Part shown: one piece after another, positions 7,902-18,600 of the stretch
How positions within the stretch are numbered: the stretch's first letter is position 1
Layout: the number at the start of each line of letters is the position of its first letter
DNA from: Beroe ovata
Lineage: Eukaryota > Ctenophora > Nuda > Beroida > Beroidae
Length of the DNA stretch: 19,057 nucleotides
Reading direction: 5' to 3'
Assembly: GCA_946803715.1 (NCBI GenBank)
Contig: CAMPET010000280.1
Span: forward strand, 14,616 to 33,672
Made by a program: the position numbers and the translations under genes
Notes under the pieces: model-generated
Database searches by the model: none
Told to the model about the DNA's origin: nothing
The model's input: only the letters and a program-made list of their open reading frames with translations

Positions 7902-7928
7902 CTCTTTGTTTTCATTGAAAACAAAGAG
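7902..7928. repeat. Perfect 13-bp palindrome with one-base centre
   Basis: ctctttgttttca and tgaaaacaaagag flank a single t. It lies 16 bases after the 19-bp stem hairpin. Confidence 0.9.
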
Positions 7929-8350
7929 CAAAAACGTAATCTGTAGCAATGTGAACAGTGACAAGCTCATACGAAAAATGGTATCAAATAATTGCAATAA
8001 TTATGAATTGTACTAATTGGTTTGTATGTTATTTGTTTGTCCGTAATATATTTATCTCAGGAGAATTATTCCACAGGAATGTCATGTAAATATTTTGGAT
8101 AAGTATAATAATGATGAAATGAAAATAAACTAGTATATAGGTAGTAATAGTAGTAGTAGTATAGGTATTGATGTTATATAACTGAGAGTTATAAATATAC
8201 TACAGATATTTGAAAGACATTTTAATCAGTACAAAGAAATTTGAGTAAAAATTAATTTTTACATCGAATATCTTATTCAAATACTATAATTGTTGAGTTG
8301 TCGTCATTCCAAGACAAGAGTGCTCAATTGTGGAATCACAAGAGCGTAAG
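7929..8350. other. AT-rich non-coding stretch
   Basis: No gene was seen. A short tag/gta repeat lies near 8140-8165. It contains tattcaaatactat at 8274-8287, which is repeated directly just past the right end of the neighbouring inverted-repeat element. Confidence 0.5.
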
Positions 8351-8785
8351 TAGATGAAGTCAAACAACGAATGATAGTGGGCAAACATAATGTTTCATGG
8401 TATAAGCCAATCTTCAGTGCCAATTTGAGAAATGAAATGCGTTCACATGACAACTAATAGTAATTCGGATTGGACAACTCAGATTCGCCCCCCATCCCGC
8501 ATCACACATCCCAGCACCACGCCACCCACCCACGCATCACATCACGGACCTAACTCCAAATTTTTCGGATTTTTTAGCGGTTTAGAATTTTATTTCAAAT
8601 TTAGGATATGACCATTTTTAAATTTTTGATTCACATGATAAATTTTCCCTAAACAGAAACGTAATTTATGAAGGAGCAATAGTAACATGTGAACGCATTT
8701 CATTTCTCAAATTGGCACTGAAGATTGGCTTATACCATGAAACATTATGTTTGCCCACTATCATTCGTTGTTTGACTTCGATCTA
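8351..8785. mobile_element. MITE-like element with about 100-bp terminal inverted repeats
   Basis: The left arm 8351-8449 and right arm 8686-8785 are reverse complements over about 99 bases with essentially one indel (tagat-gaagtc versus tagatcgaagtc). They share caaacaacgaatgatagtgg and the rest of the arm. The 236-base centre is non-coding, with a C-rich half (cccccatcccgc) and an AT-rich half. No transposase is present, so it is a non-autonomous foldback element. No clean target-site duplication abuts the arms; a 14-bp direct repeat lies at 8274 and 8784. Confidence 0.88.
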
Positions 8786-9426
8786 TTCAAATACTATGTT
8801 ATTTGTTAAATGTGGTTGACATGAGGTTGAACAAGGCTGGTGATAGTTCCATGAGGGCAATTTTAGAGTGATATAAAGCGTATTAGATATTGTTGCATTG
8901 TTAACGTATTATTAAGCACGAATGGATAAGTTTAAACTTTAATCAGAAATCTTAGATAAATTTGGGAACAAGACCACTATAACTATAAGTTGTTCGAAAA
9001 GTTTTACTTTGTTGCGGTCTTTAAACTTAATTGATAGGAGAAGAGGCACACAATTGCAAATGTTGATGAAGGAGTCTCCTTCATTCAAGGAGTACTGGCG
9101 TTTGTTTCTCACCGTTGAACGCAACTCCGACTCTTTAATTCCCAGCTTTGACTTCCATCATTTAATATAGCAAGTATTCAATAGTTTTTGATATGAAGAA
9201 GTGGGTGAAAGATTCCATTCCATATGATAAACCCCTAATCTATCAATGCTAGTACAGGCATGTCCAATGAATTATGTTCCTCCAAGATGCCAGTGATCCA
9301 AGTCCTGCTGACAAGCGGTATAATCCTAACAATGCAGCAGCCCCTACTTTCCCAAGCAGTCCTGACTGAATCTCCCCCTCTATTCTCTATCATGAACTGT
9401 GAGTGATTTAGACAATATACCTTGTT
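8786..9426. other. Non-coding spacer
   Basis: Short ORFs exist on the minus strand around 8939-9124, without recognisable domains or splice context. I see nothing else. Confidence 0.5.
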
Positions 9427-9705
9427 TTAGATTAGCTTGCGGTTCAGGTCGAACGAGTGATTGTCGGCAACACAACTGACGCACAATTGTGCCTCAGTTG
9501 TGTCTATGTTGATATTCACTCGTACGAACTGCGATGGAACTTTGTGATGGATCATTGTAATAATAGGGATTGATGTACGCTTCTTCACACGACAAATAAA
9601 ATCCTCTTCTGCCCTTCTTTGGGCTGGGTACAATTCCGAATCATATTGATATTTACATCTGATTGCCCTGCACTGCTTCACGACCTGAATGTGCTTCCAC
9701 CGTGG
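9427..9705 (-). CDS. Candidate terminal exon of an unknown cysteine-containing protein
   Basis: On the minus strand, tttatttgactacttcag is a good splice acceptor ending at 9706. The exon that follows stays open for 92 codons to a stop at 9427 and begins PRWKHIQVVKQCRAIRCKY. Cysteines sit as C-x4-C, then one in FICRV, and a late LCVSCV preceded by hydrophobic alternation (FVRVNINID). Spacing of C-x(n)-C, 'SIPI' and a final C-x-x-C-V is loosely reminiscent of small cystine-rich cytokines (IL-17 or Spaetzle-like), but I cannot make a convincing alignment. No upstream exon was identified. It could equally be a chance ORF. Confidence 0.3.
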   Translation of the reverse strand, partial: PRWKHIQVVKQCRAIRCKYQYDSELYPAQRRAEEDFICRVKKRTSIPIITMIHHKVPSQFVRVNINIDTTEAQLCVSCVADNHSFDLNRKLI

Positions 9706-10080
9706 CTGAAGTAGTCAAATAAACTGGTTTCAACTGTTTACAAATCTCCTCAACAAAATACCGTCGTCATTTCACTCACATATTACCGATATATGTAATA
9801 GGCCCTCGATTTAGCTCTTTCAATTTGTCGCGTCCCGCCCTAACCTTTCAGCACAGGCAAAGGTGTTACAAAAACCCACTTTAGATTTTCGTTGCGAACT
9901 CCTATCACCATATAATAACTGTATGTTATTCAACAATATATAGTGTGCATGTCCTCCCACAAAATATGGTGATAATGTTAAAGCTTCCACCAGCGGGCAA
10001 AACTCTACAGTATATGTCTCGTTTAAAGTGGTGTCACTGAGGCAGTAGAATGAGGCGCGTAACCAAAGTTTTCATCAGTT
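9706..10080. other. Non-coding spacer
   Basis: No gene recognised on either strand. If the minus-strand exon at 9427-9705 is real, its upstream intron starts here. Confidence 0.45.
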
Positions 10081-10086
10081 TGTTTA

Positions 10087-10090
<4 letters not shown>

Positions 10091-10121
<31 letters not shown>

Positions 10122-10122
10122 N
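10091..10122. repeat. CA microsatellite ending in an undetermined base
   Basis: About fifteen uninterrupted CA units, then 'n' at 10122 directly before the first copy of the 108-bp duplication. Confidence 0.93.
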
Positions 10123-10228
10123 GCTTCCGTTTTGTTAGCTAAAAACAAAATTCATGCATGTGGGGGTCAGCTCTATTCAAGAGAGACGTACCTAACCAAT
10201 ACTTACTCTTTAACTATGGCAGTTCGAC

Positions 10229-10230
<2 letters not shown>
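10123..10230. repeat. 108-bp near-identical direct duplication, copy 1
   Basis: Begins gcttccgttttgttagct and ends cagttcgacaa. It matches 10367-10474 base for base except one position (agagaga versus agagaca). It is bounded on both sides by CA tracts and on the left by an N, which suggests an assembly effect. Confidence 0.92.

Positions 10231-10261
<31 letters not shown>
10230..10261. repeat. CA microsatellite
   Basis: About fifteen CA units, starting within the end of duplication copy 1. Confidence 0.93.
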
Positions 10262-10263
<2 letters not shown>

Positions 10264-10366
10264 TTATAATACCCCAACCATATAGAAATAATGTTCCCAT
10301 ACGGAACAAATGACACACCGTGAGACTGTTGACACTATGAACCTCGAACATGTTTTCGTGTTAAGA

Positions 10367-10474
10367 GCTTCCGTTTTGTTAGCTAAAAACAAAATTCATG
10401 CATGTGGGGGTCAGCTCTATTCAAGAGACACGTACCTAACCAATACTTACTCTTTAACTATGGCAGTTCGACAA
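10367..10474. repeat. 108-bp near-identical direct duplication, copy 2
   Basis: Matches 10123-10230 with one mismatch. Its surroundings are ordinary unique sequence, so this is probably the genuine locus if one copy is artefactual. Confidence 0.92.
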
Positions 10475-12190
10475 CTGAGCATGGCATGTCCTCTCTTGGA
10501 TCCCAGGTCCTGAAAATTCGAAATTCTTTTGAAACGGAAGCCAAAAAACTGTCGACAACAGTTTCAGAGAAGGCTAGAGGGACAATTTTCGGGCAATCAT
10601 CGAAAATTCCAATTTATTTTCTGATGTGAGGTTCAAATTTCAAACGTCACATCTAATCTGAGATAGTAGGAAGATAGCGGAGGCCTCAGTTTAGCTCATT
10701 CTCAAAATAATCCATGTGAATAATCCGCCAAGAAGCTAGGATTATCCTGGAGTTTAGAAACCGTATACTTACATGTGATACTCTCAATTTAGATGATATG
10801 ATTTCCTGTTCAGAATCTTAACCCTGACATTCCCATTTCACCACCTAAGTGATCATCACACGTCGCAGTGTCGAGCTTGTCATCAATTATATAGCCCCAG
10901 TCCGGGGCAGAATGTTGGGATGTTTAAATCTTTCATACGTGAATACAACCGTGATCGTCCAAAAGTTTTAAACATAAACCATGTCTAGAGCGAATGATCC
11001 TGCCCTCGATATTATAAATCATTGCCCTGTCGAATGTCAGCAGTTCACGACTGTTAGATATTGTGAAAGTGGTTAAGTGTTGTTGCTTCAACAATCACAT
11101 TATTTGGATCCGGACAAGATCAATCACTGTAGTAGTCTTGACACAATACTTCCCGCTAAGTTTAAAAGCTGACTTATAGAGGACTGGCGATTTCCACTCA
11201 TTGCACACATGGCGGTGATGGCACACTCAATTGTGAAGTCATTGCACAAGAGACAAGCTCATTCATACTGATACAGATGCCCGTGAAATACGGTTCGTCA
11301 CACGATGCATATCCTGGATCTGCCTCGTGTGGGAGTGCTGCGGAGTATTCAGATTCTCCAGGTATATGACTCTCATCCAGGAAACGTGAAGACACTGGGA
11401 AATGCGTCTACTTCCGCAACCGTCATCTCCATTCGACATATGAATTGGCAAGGAGTCCTCGATCAATGGACTTGTTCCATCACTTGTTTAACTTAACTTT
11501 TCGATAGGAGTGACATTTAATTTGTCATTGCATTCCGGCAGAATTCTTGGAATTAACTAAGAGTTACAACCAGTATTCCATCACCGGGTTCATCAATGTA
11601 TTAGCATCCTCAGGCTTTCCGGGATCCTCATATTCGAACCAATCCTCATCCTATGTCCTGGTGACTGCAGTGGTCACTGCACTACAGTAGTGCCCTGTTC
11701 AGCTGCAGTGCCGAGTTCACGAAAAGTGGCGTTATTTGACGTTTAACCGGTGATAAAACGTTGAACAGTACTGGTTTATGTAGACTCTGCGTTTGTTATA
11801 CGCAAATGTGTGGAGTGTTAAACCATACTGCATACAGTTCAATAGCTCACTCTTTCTCACCCTCTCTTTCTCTCTGTCCCTTTCAACACTCTGTTTAACG
11901 CATGAAGCCCTACCGACTGCTCTTGGCGGAGGATCGCTATCTCCCGATTACATGACCACGCGCGCGCAACGTGCGCAAGCAATCCATTGCCAAGGTCGCG
12001 CGTGGTTCACGACGATTGTCTACAATGGAGGTGGGTGACAGGCATTTCCTGGATGTATGCCTTCCGTCAAGTATCCGGGCAAAGTTCTGAGTTCCCAATG
12101 GACGCTCTGCACGTTAGTGGTCAATGGTCTGAAAACATCACGACTTTCTCACGCACTAACCTGATCATGTGACCCTTACCCGTTACAAAC
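10475..12190. other. Intergenic stretch upstream of the LRR gene
   Basis: Several ORFs of 60 to 80 codons occur (for example 11198-11496 on both strands), but none shows domains or a convincing splice structure. There is a pyrimidine-rich run at about 11846-11893. I see no gene. Confidence 0.5.
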
Positions 12191-12198
12191 ACAGTTCT

Positions 12199-12225
12199 CA
12201 CGTGACTCTTAGAGGGTCCCACGTG
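12199..12225. promoter_or_regulatory. Pair of CACGTG E-boxes upstream of the LRR gene
   Basis: CACGTG at 12199 (context ctcacgtgac) and 12220, about 100 to 220 bases before the candidate start codons. The promoter role is inferred from position only. Confidence 0.4.
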
Positions 12226-12317
12226 CTCGCATCACATGGCGCGCGTTTTCTAACTCACTCTCCCCGCGACCATTGCTTGCAACTCGACACCTTCATAACC
12301 ACCTTATTCTGTTCGCA

Positions 12318-12634
12318 ATGCGTTTCAATGATGTCTCGATTAGATCGCTTATTGCCGTCTGCATAAGTTTGTCGTGCGACCTATCCAACGTGTTCAGTAC
12401 ACCAAACAATATTAGAATGGTGTTTGTTTTGATGATTGTTGCTCTCGTTCCCTGGAGCAACTGTGATGCTGTTGCCGATGGCGGCGAGAGTGTTACCATG
12501 GTAACTTGTCCCGGCGCTAACTACCCAAGTGGATGTTCCTGTATATTGGACAGCCAGCAACTTGTCCGTACTGTTAACTGTACTGGCGTGGGACTTACTG
12601 TCTTCCCAGAGCTGGAACCCACTGTTCGAACACT
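12318..12634 (+). CDS. LRR gene exon 1: signal peptide and LRRNT
   Basis: Donor CGAACACT|gtgagt, phase 2. The first ATG at 12318 adds 33 residues, themselves mildly hydrophobic (SLIAVCISLSC). The ATG at 12417 gives the better signal peptide and is my preferred start. The LRRNT cysteine pattern CPGANYPSGCSC...NC is complete. Confidence 0.83.
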
Positions 12635-15600
12635 GTGAGTAGTCGAGAGTACGTGTGTTTTACTTTCCACTGCTACTGTTTGAAAATCATACCACTGAAT
12701 GAATCAGTAGGATACCCACTAGCCGGTACTACATAGCTCGATGATATGATTGTTAATTCATACTATTCACGTTCTCACAACTACTGGGATTCTTCTCCTA
12801 GTTTATGGAGCATGTTCACAGCTAGTAAATACACATATCACGGATGTAGTTGCCTAATGGGATAAATCGAAAATACGAATCTTCTTCCGAATATCATATT
12901 CTGTGGACGGGTCTTTACTCTTTACTTTTGGACTAGACTTGAAATGACGGTGATTCCATTTGGCAGTAGACGCTAGCCAGAATTACAACTCTTGGAGAAA
13001 TTTATGATTTCATATTCAATCAAATGGTAACCTGGCAAGATGGGATGGACTCATTAACATTTTCTTATAAATTATTCATTTTGTAACAGTCCCCTGTTGA
13101 CGGTGGCTCATCACATTATGTGCTTGTTGATGACAACACGCCACGATTTCACACCCGCCGGACTTGTTTCTGACGGTCCATATTCTTGTTAAATTTAGCT
13201 TGGTTGCTCCTACGCCATGACTAAAGCGTCATGACTAAAGGTTATTAACCGTGCGTGTATCCCTGGACTGTGTGTGTGTGTGTTGCTTGTGTTTCGTGAA
13301 GAGTTTCACGTCTCCACCAAATTCCGCTTGTACACATGTTTCATGCATGTTAGATAAGAGCATTGAAATGTGCTTGGTCGGACCTCGCTTTCATAGAATA
13401 TAATATGGTAACCTGCTGCGTTGAGCTTCTTTGAAGGAGCTTGGCAATGCTCAAGAGAGAGACAGAGCTGATCATGCTTTCTACATTCCTCATAAAATTC
13501 CTAGCTTATGATATACACGCGTGCTTCGACAAGTGACATGATATCATGTGCTAGCATCACTGAAATCGTGAACAATTTCATAACGATCAATCACCCTTGC
13601 CATTGCGAGTTTTAGTGACGCATATTTATTTGAATCATGTACTGAACGCGTCAAATTTCGAGAGAAATTATGATCTCGATTTTTTAGTGGAAAGAAAGTT
13701 TAGTGTCCCATGAGAATCTACTTCAAGTTCATTAAAGAGAAGATTCAACTCATTTCGTACAAGCTTGAAAAGAATAAGCAATGAATGTTCCGAGCAAAAC
13801 CTTCAATTTCCAAAGAGCTCCAATTAGATTGTTTTAATTTATTTTCAAGTACAATGAAAATGCTTTCAAGAAACGTGTTCATGCCGGCACTCTAGGTTTT
13901 TATCGAATCAGCGATCAAAATATAATGAATTCATTACTAAAAGTCGCAGCTTGCACCAAGCTGCAGCTGTAACAGAAAAATAATCCCAAATTAATGGATT
14001 AAAACTTTATAACATTGAAAATATGATCTTCATACGATCTTCATGCTCATATTGAATGTGATCTCTCGGACTTCCGGATCTTGATTTTGTGGGTTCTGAA
14101 GTACACGGGTCTCTTGCCATCATGTAAATCATGATCATCTCTTGCCCGGGTCTCTGCTGCAGCTGAAGCGACACACGCTGCAAATGTGTCCCATATCTTA
14201 GCTTGGATAGCCTCGACTTCTTGCGGGCTCATATTAAAACTACCCGTTGATCCATCCTGCCACCCTGTCGGCGGGCTGTAACTGTCCGCGGGTCTCATGG
14301 TATCAATGACTTGCTCAACACTTGGATCCCGCCACTCGCAAGGCGGTCGGAATATCTCTTCACTCTTCACGTGGTACTCCTCAACTATGGGTGATAGTAC
14401 CAGCTCCTGCTTGTTGCCATGGTAACCAGCACACGCATCACGGTTTATGAAGAGTAATCCCGTCGGGTCGTCGCTCATCAGCTCACTCTCCTTCATAACG
14501 ACCAGTTCGACGTCAGATCCCGCGTTGGAGCTGAGTGTGGATGCGTTATGAACTGTCATGCCGACGGGGGTGAACGTCACCGCGATGTTACCTCCCCCAC
14601 TCGGGGAATCTTGTACAGCCCTCCGACCAGACGACTTTGTTCCGAAGAAAACCTCCCTGAAAGATCGCAGTCTCCACAGATAGATGACGGGATTGAGTGC
14701 ACTGTTAAGTGCGACACACCCTACCTCAACAACGAGTCGGAAGTAGAACTTATCGATTGAAGTTGGGTTGATAATCCTGTGAACCTCGTGCAGGGTCATG
14801 CTATCGTTATGCTCCGTCAGTTTTACTGTCCGGTATATACGGATCACGAGGAAGATAACTGTCGGGATGTTCCACACGAGGTACATGAGTGTCACGAATA
14901 TGATTGTGTTCGTGGCGTACCTGTGTACGCTCGCCCGCTTGTTACCCTTGTTAACTCGCGAGTTTTTCGCCCGGTTCAGATACACGATGGACAATACGAA
15001 TGAAATGGCTATGGGGACAAAGGGAAGGCCGAGGGAGCACGAAGACAGGATATTGCTGATGATATCTGCTCGGAGGACAGATGGGGGGAGTGGGATGGGC
15101 TTGAGGAACGCCTCAGTGTAGTTGAATCCCCCTCTCCCGCCCACGAATATGCAGGAAGCTGTGACGGTGGGGAAGTACTCAATCTGGATAAAGTCAGCCA
15201 GATACGTCACGCTCACAGCGACCATTACAATGGTAAATACGGCCGGTGGGAAGAGCACGTACCTGAACGGAATCCTCAGTCTGGGATACGCCAGTACAGC
15301 TAGCCTGGACATGCTCAGTTGCGCTACCAGGAACACAGACGTCATGGTTAATGATCTCCACAGGATTACCCACAGCTTGCAACCGACATTGTGGCTGAAA
15401 AACTGTCCTCGTCTTCCCGTTAGCAAGCTCTCTATGACTGGTAACTGAGACAGACAGATGAGAGCGTCAATGGTTGTGATGGTCATGTACGCCGTCTTGA
15501 AGTAGATTGTGTTTGTACGGCGGGGTACTTGTGTCCTCCAGAAACAGTAGCAGGATAGGATGTTGGCGGGAACTCCGAATACACCGGACACCGAGAGGAG

Positions 15601-18600
15601 TGTCGCAGCAACAGCGTCCGTACTGGACAGAGGGAAGTACTGGGTAAGGTTGGACATCCTATACAGGCGAAGTTAGAGCAAATATGTTGATCATGATGGT
15701 TTGTCAAATCACTGCTGCGCATGAAATCGCAAATATGATGTTTCAGAATTTAGAACAGAAGTTTTACGTAAGGATAAGATGTCGCGTGTTCTCACTAGAA
15801 ATGTGAAGTCAGTCATTGAGAAAGCTGTCAAAATGCATTTCCGACAAGTCGAGATATAGCTATCAAACTGAAACGTAATGTTTTGGTTGATAAGAAAACC
15901 GAAAAGTGAAATTTTCAATCGTCATAGGCAACACGTTACAAGTTCACGTGACATTACCCCATTATGCACGGTCGAAGAGATTGTCACATGCTATTGCTTT
16001 TTCATGGTAAATTTCGGATTTCCCCCTCGGTAGTTGGTACGTGACCAAGCAGCGACCAATAGCAATTCACTGGGATTTCTGGGAACGATCTTTACTGATG
16101 TTCCCTCCTGAGTATAGCAATTTGAAACTGTGCGTCACTTGAACGAGTCAAGCGCGGCGCAGGAAGTTGCACGTGGGTACTGGGTGCTGCCACGTGACTT
16201 TTAGGGCTCGTGAACCTTGGTAACAATGTTACTCAATATATTGTAAATGGCCCCTGCATGCCTGGTAACATGGCAAATGTGTTGAAATGGGGGACAGAAT
16301 AAAAGGAGAGGGAAAATGCTGTGACTGATGAGCAGTACTTGATGACAGGACTTCAAATTTCCGCGGGGAGCAACGCCGGAAATGTCTCCCACTTTACACA
16401 ATGTGATGATTGTTTATCTATAATTCAGCACTATGGCATACACAGGGATCACAAGGGTCTCATTGTTTAGGTGTAATGTTATGAGAACAAGTTGTGAAAA
16501 TTGGCATTACGGGTATACTGATAGTTTGAACCCTATAACATGTCAAATTCACTCTGTTTGGGTTGGATCGGAATCGAAAATGGATATTAAACACTGGCAA
16601 TTGGCATTTCCAAGAATAGTGTGTGTCTGTACTGTACGTGTGTCTGTGTATTTGTATGTCTGTGTCTGTGTGTTTGTATGTCTGTGTCTGTGTATTTGTA
16701 TGTCTGTGTCTGCGTCTGTTAGTTTCACCAATGACCCCCTCGGTCTCTCAGGGACTTGACCGGATGTCAGATCACTCAACTTACAAAGCATGGAAAAACA
16801 GCTCTCTACCCCGATCTCATAGCTCTGTGAGTGCTATTCCATGGAAAGTATATAGACTAAGACCGCGAGAGGTTGGCAAATAAAAACTCTGGTTAGAACA
16901 CGAGGTAGAAACCAATCTGCACTACTACCATTTAGCGAGTAGCGTTACCGAGTAGGTAACGCTCTACTTGGAAAAGTGTCATCAAAGGTTGCAAGGGAAT
17001 CGAATTAAATATATTGCCTATTATACGTACACGAATGGTTTAATGGTTCACATTCCCAGTAATCACACCTCTGTATACCTCCTCAGGACTCTGAACGGGT
17101 GCGGAGTGGAGGAAATAGCAGCAGATTTCTTCTACATGTTCCCCAGTATCAGCATTGTCAATCTGAGGCGGAACAAACTGAGAGCTGTTCCCTCAATGTC
17201 CAGTTCTGATGTGGTTATTCTTGACCTCTCGTACAATGACATATCTGACATCGGGCCCTTCACTAATCCCTCCCTTACCGCTCTGTGAGTATGAGTTCGC
17301 AGAGTTAACTTATCCTATGAAGATTTGACCCTCACAATATTAATTCCCAGACAAACGCCGTTATCATGAATAAACTGAATGGTGTCAATGTGAAATATAC
17401 TGCACTACAGTAGGGACTAGGGACAGTTTGGACCTGTGTCATCTTGACACTCGGTCATGCACACAGGTACCTGGACTACAACAAGATAACGGAACTAAAG
17501 AGCGGCGACATTGGTAATCTCACCGCCCTTAGCGTCTTGTGAGTGAACCAAAATCTCTTTCTTGATAAGATTATGCAGTCAATTATGCGCTTTGTCGCTG
17601 TATGCGGCCTGTTTGGTATAGAGAATTACACTTCAGAAAGAGTACACCCACTCAGAAAGGAATGGTATTTTTGGGGAAGGGTCCCAAATCTCAAAACTTA
17701 TTTCTGGAAAACTTAGGAATCTGCCTTGATCCTCGATGGCCAATCTTCTACGCATGACTCACCAGTACCAGATGGAGATTGACCAGCGAAAACTTTGATT
17801 CAATGAAAAATGAAATACGATGCTGAAAGTGTCTGAAAGTTTGGGACCCTTCCCCAGAAATTCCATTCCCTATTAAGCTATTATCAGAGATTAATATGCA
17901 GATATCGTGATGAGAATAGAATGATACGCTCTGATTGGCCCGTACCATTATATCTGCTCGGAACACAATGGTCCGGTCGTCAAACAAGGAAAGACTTCCT
18001 AATAGTTCAGACTAGGAAGGATCGAAACGAGCTTATAGCTCGTCCAACCGGACGATGTTTTCAGTTTTGTCAAGACTCATCTAGGGGATTATCTCCTAGC
18101 TTGATGCAGCTTTATGCTCTGGGAACATATACTGCTTGTTGGGTCCCTACTCGCGCGCTATAGTTCAAACTAAAGGTTACGGAACGCAATGTTCCCCTTA
18201 ACTGGGGACTCCCTAGTTAAGGGGAACATTGCGTTCCGTATCCTTTAGTTTGAACTATAGCGCGCGACTCCGCTTGTGCTCAGTATATGGAGTGTGCAGT
18301 ATGTCACGTGATCCTCACAGGTCTATGACGAATAACCTGTTGGAGAAGGTGCACCCTGACGCCCTCTCTCCCAACTTGTCCCACCTATCACTGGGTGCTA
18401 ACAGACTGACCGAGTTCCCTCTCCTCAACCAGCTCACCGCCTCCCTTCTCACTGTGTGAGTGCGATAATACTATGACTATTATGTTATGGAAATGACGGC
18501 AGGAATAACTGGTTGCCATAGCAGTCAATAGTCATGCCCTGGATGTTCATTCTAGAATGTTGAGCGCTATATCTTAAGTATCAACTAGGTATTAGGTGAC

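Larger units (their letters stand above)
16201..17086 (+). other. LRR intron 1, 3' section
   Basis: No exon is recognised before the acceptor at 17086. It contains the TG-type minisatellite at 16621-16719 and a short hairpin at 16938-16968. Confidence 0.55.
17539..18320 (+). other. LRR intron 3 carrying two inverted-repeat elements
   Basis: No exon seen. Most of the intron is made up of, or flanked by, two foldback-type elements (17659-17869 and 18151-18267), both recorded separately. Confidence 0.65.

Noticed and set aside
8939-9124. 61-codon minus-strand ORF
   Set aside because: No recognisable family and no supporting splice sites; AT-rich chance ORF is likely.
11198-11496. Overlapping ORFs of 63 to 67 codons on both strands
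   Set aside because: No domain, no splice context, and both strands equally open; not supported as genes.
12273-12317. Upstream extension of the LRR exon 1 ORF
   Set aside because: No ATG there; it would need a non-ATG start, while two ATGs with signal-like sequence follow.
14548-15448. Several + strand ORFs of 70 to 108 codons
   Set aside because: They lie opposite the GPCR coding sequence and have no recognisable features; shadows of the real gene.
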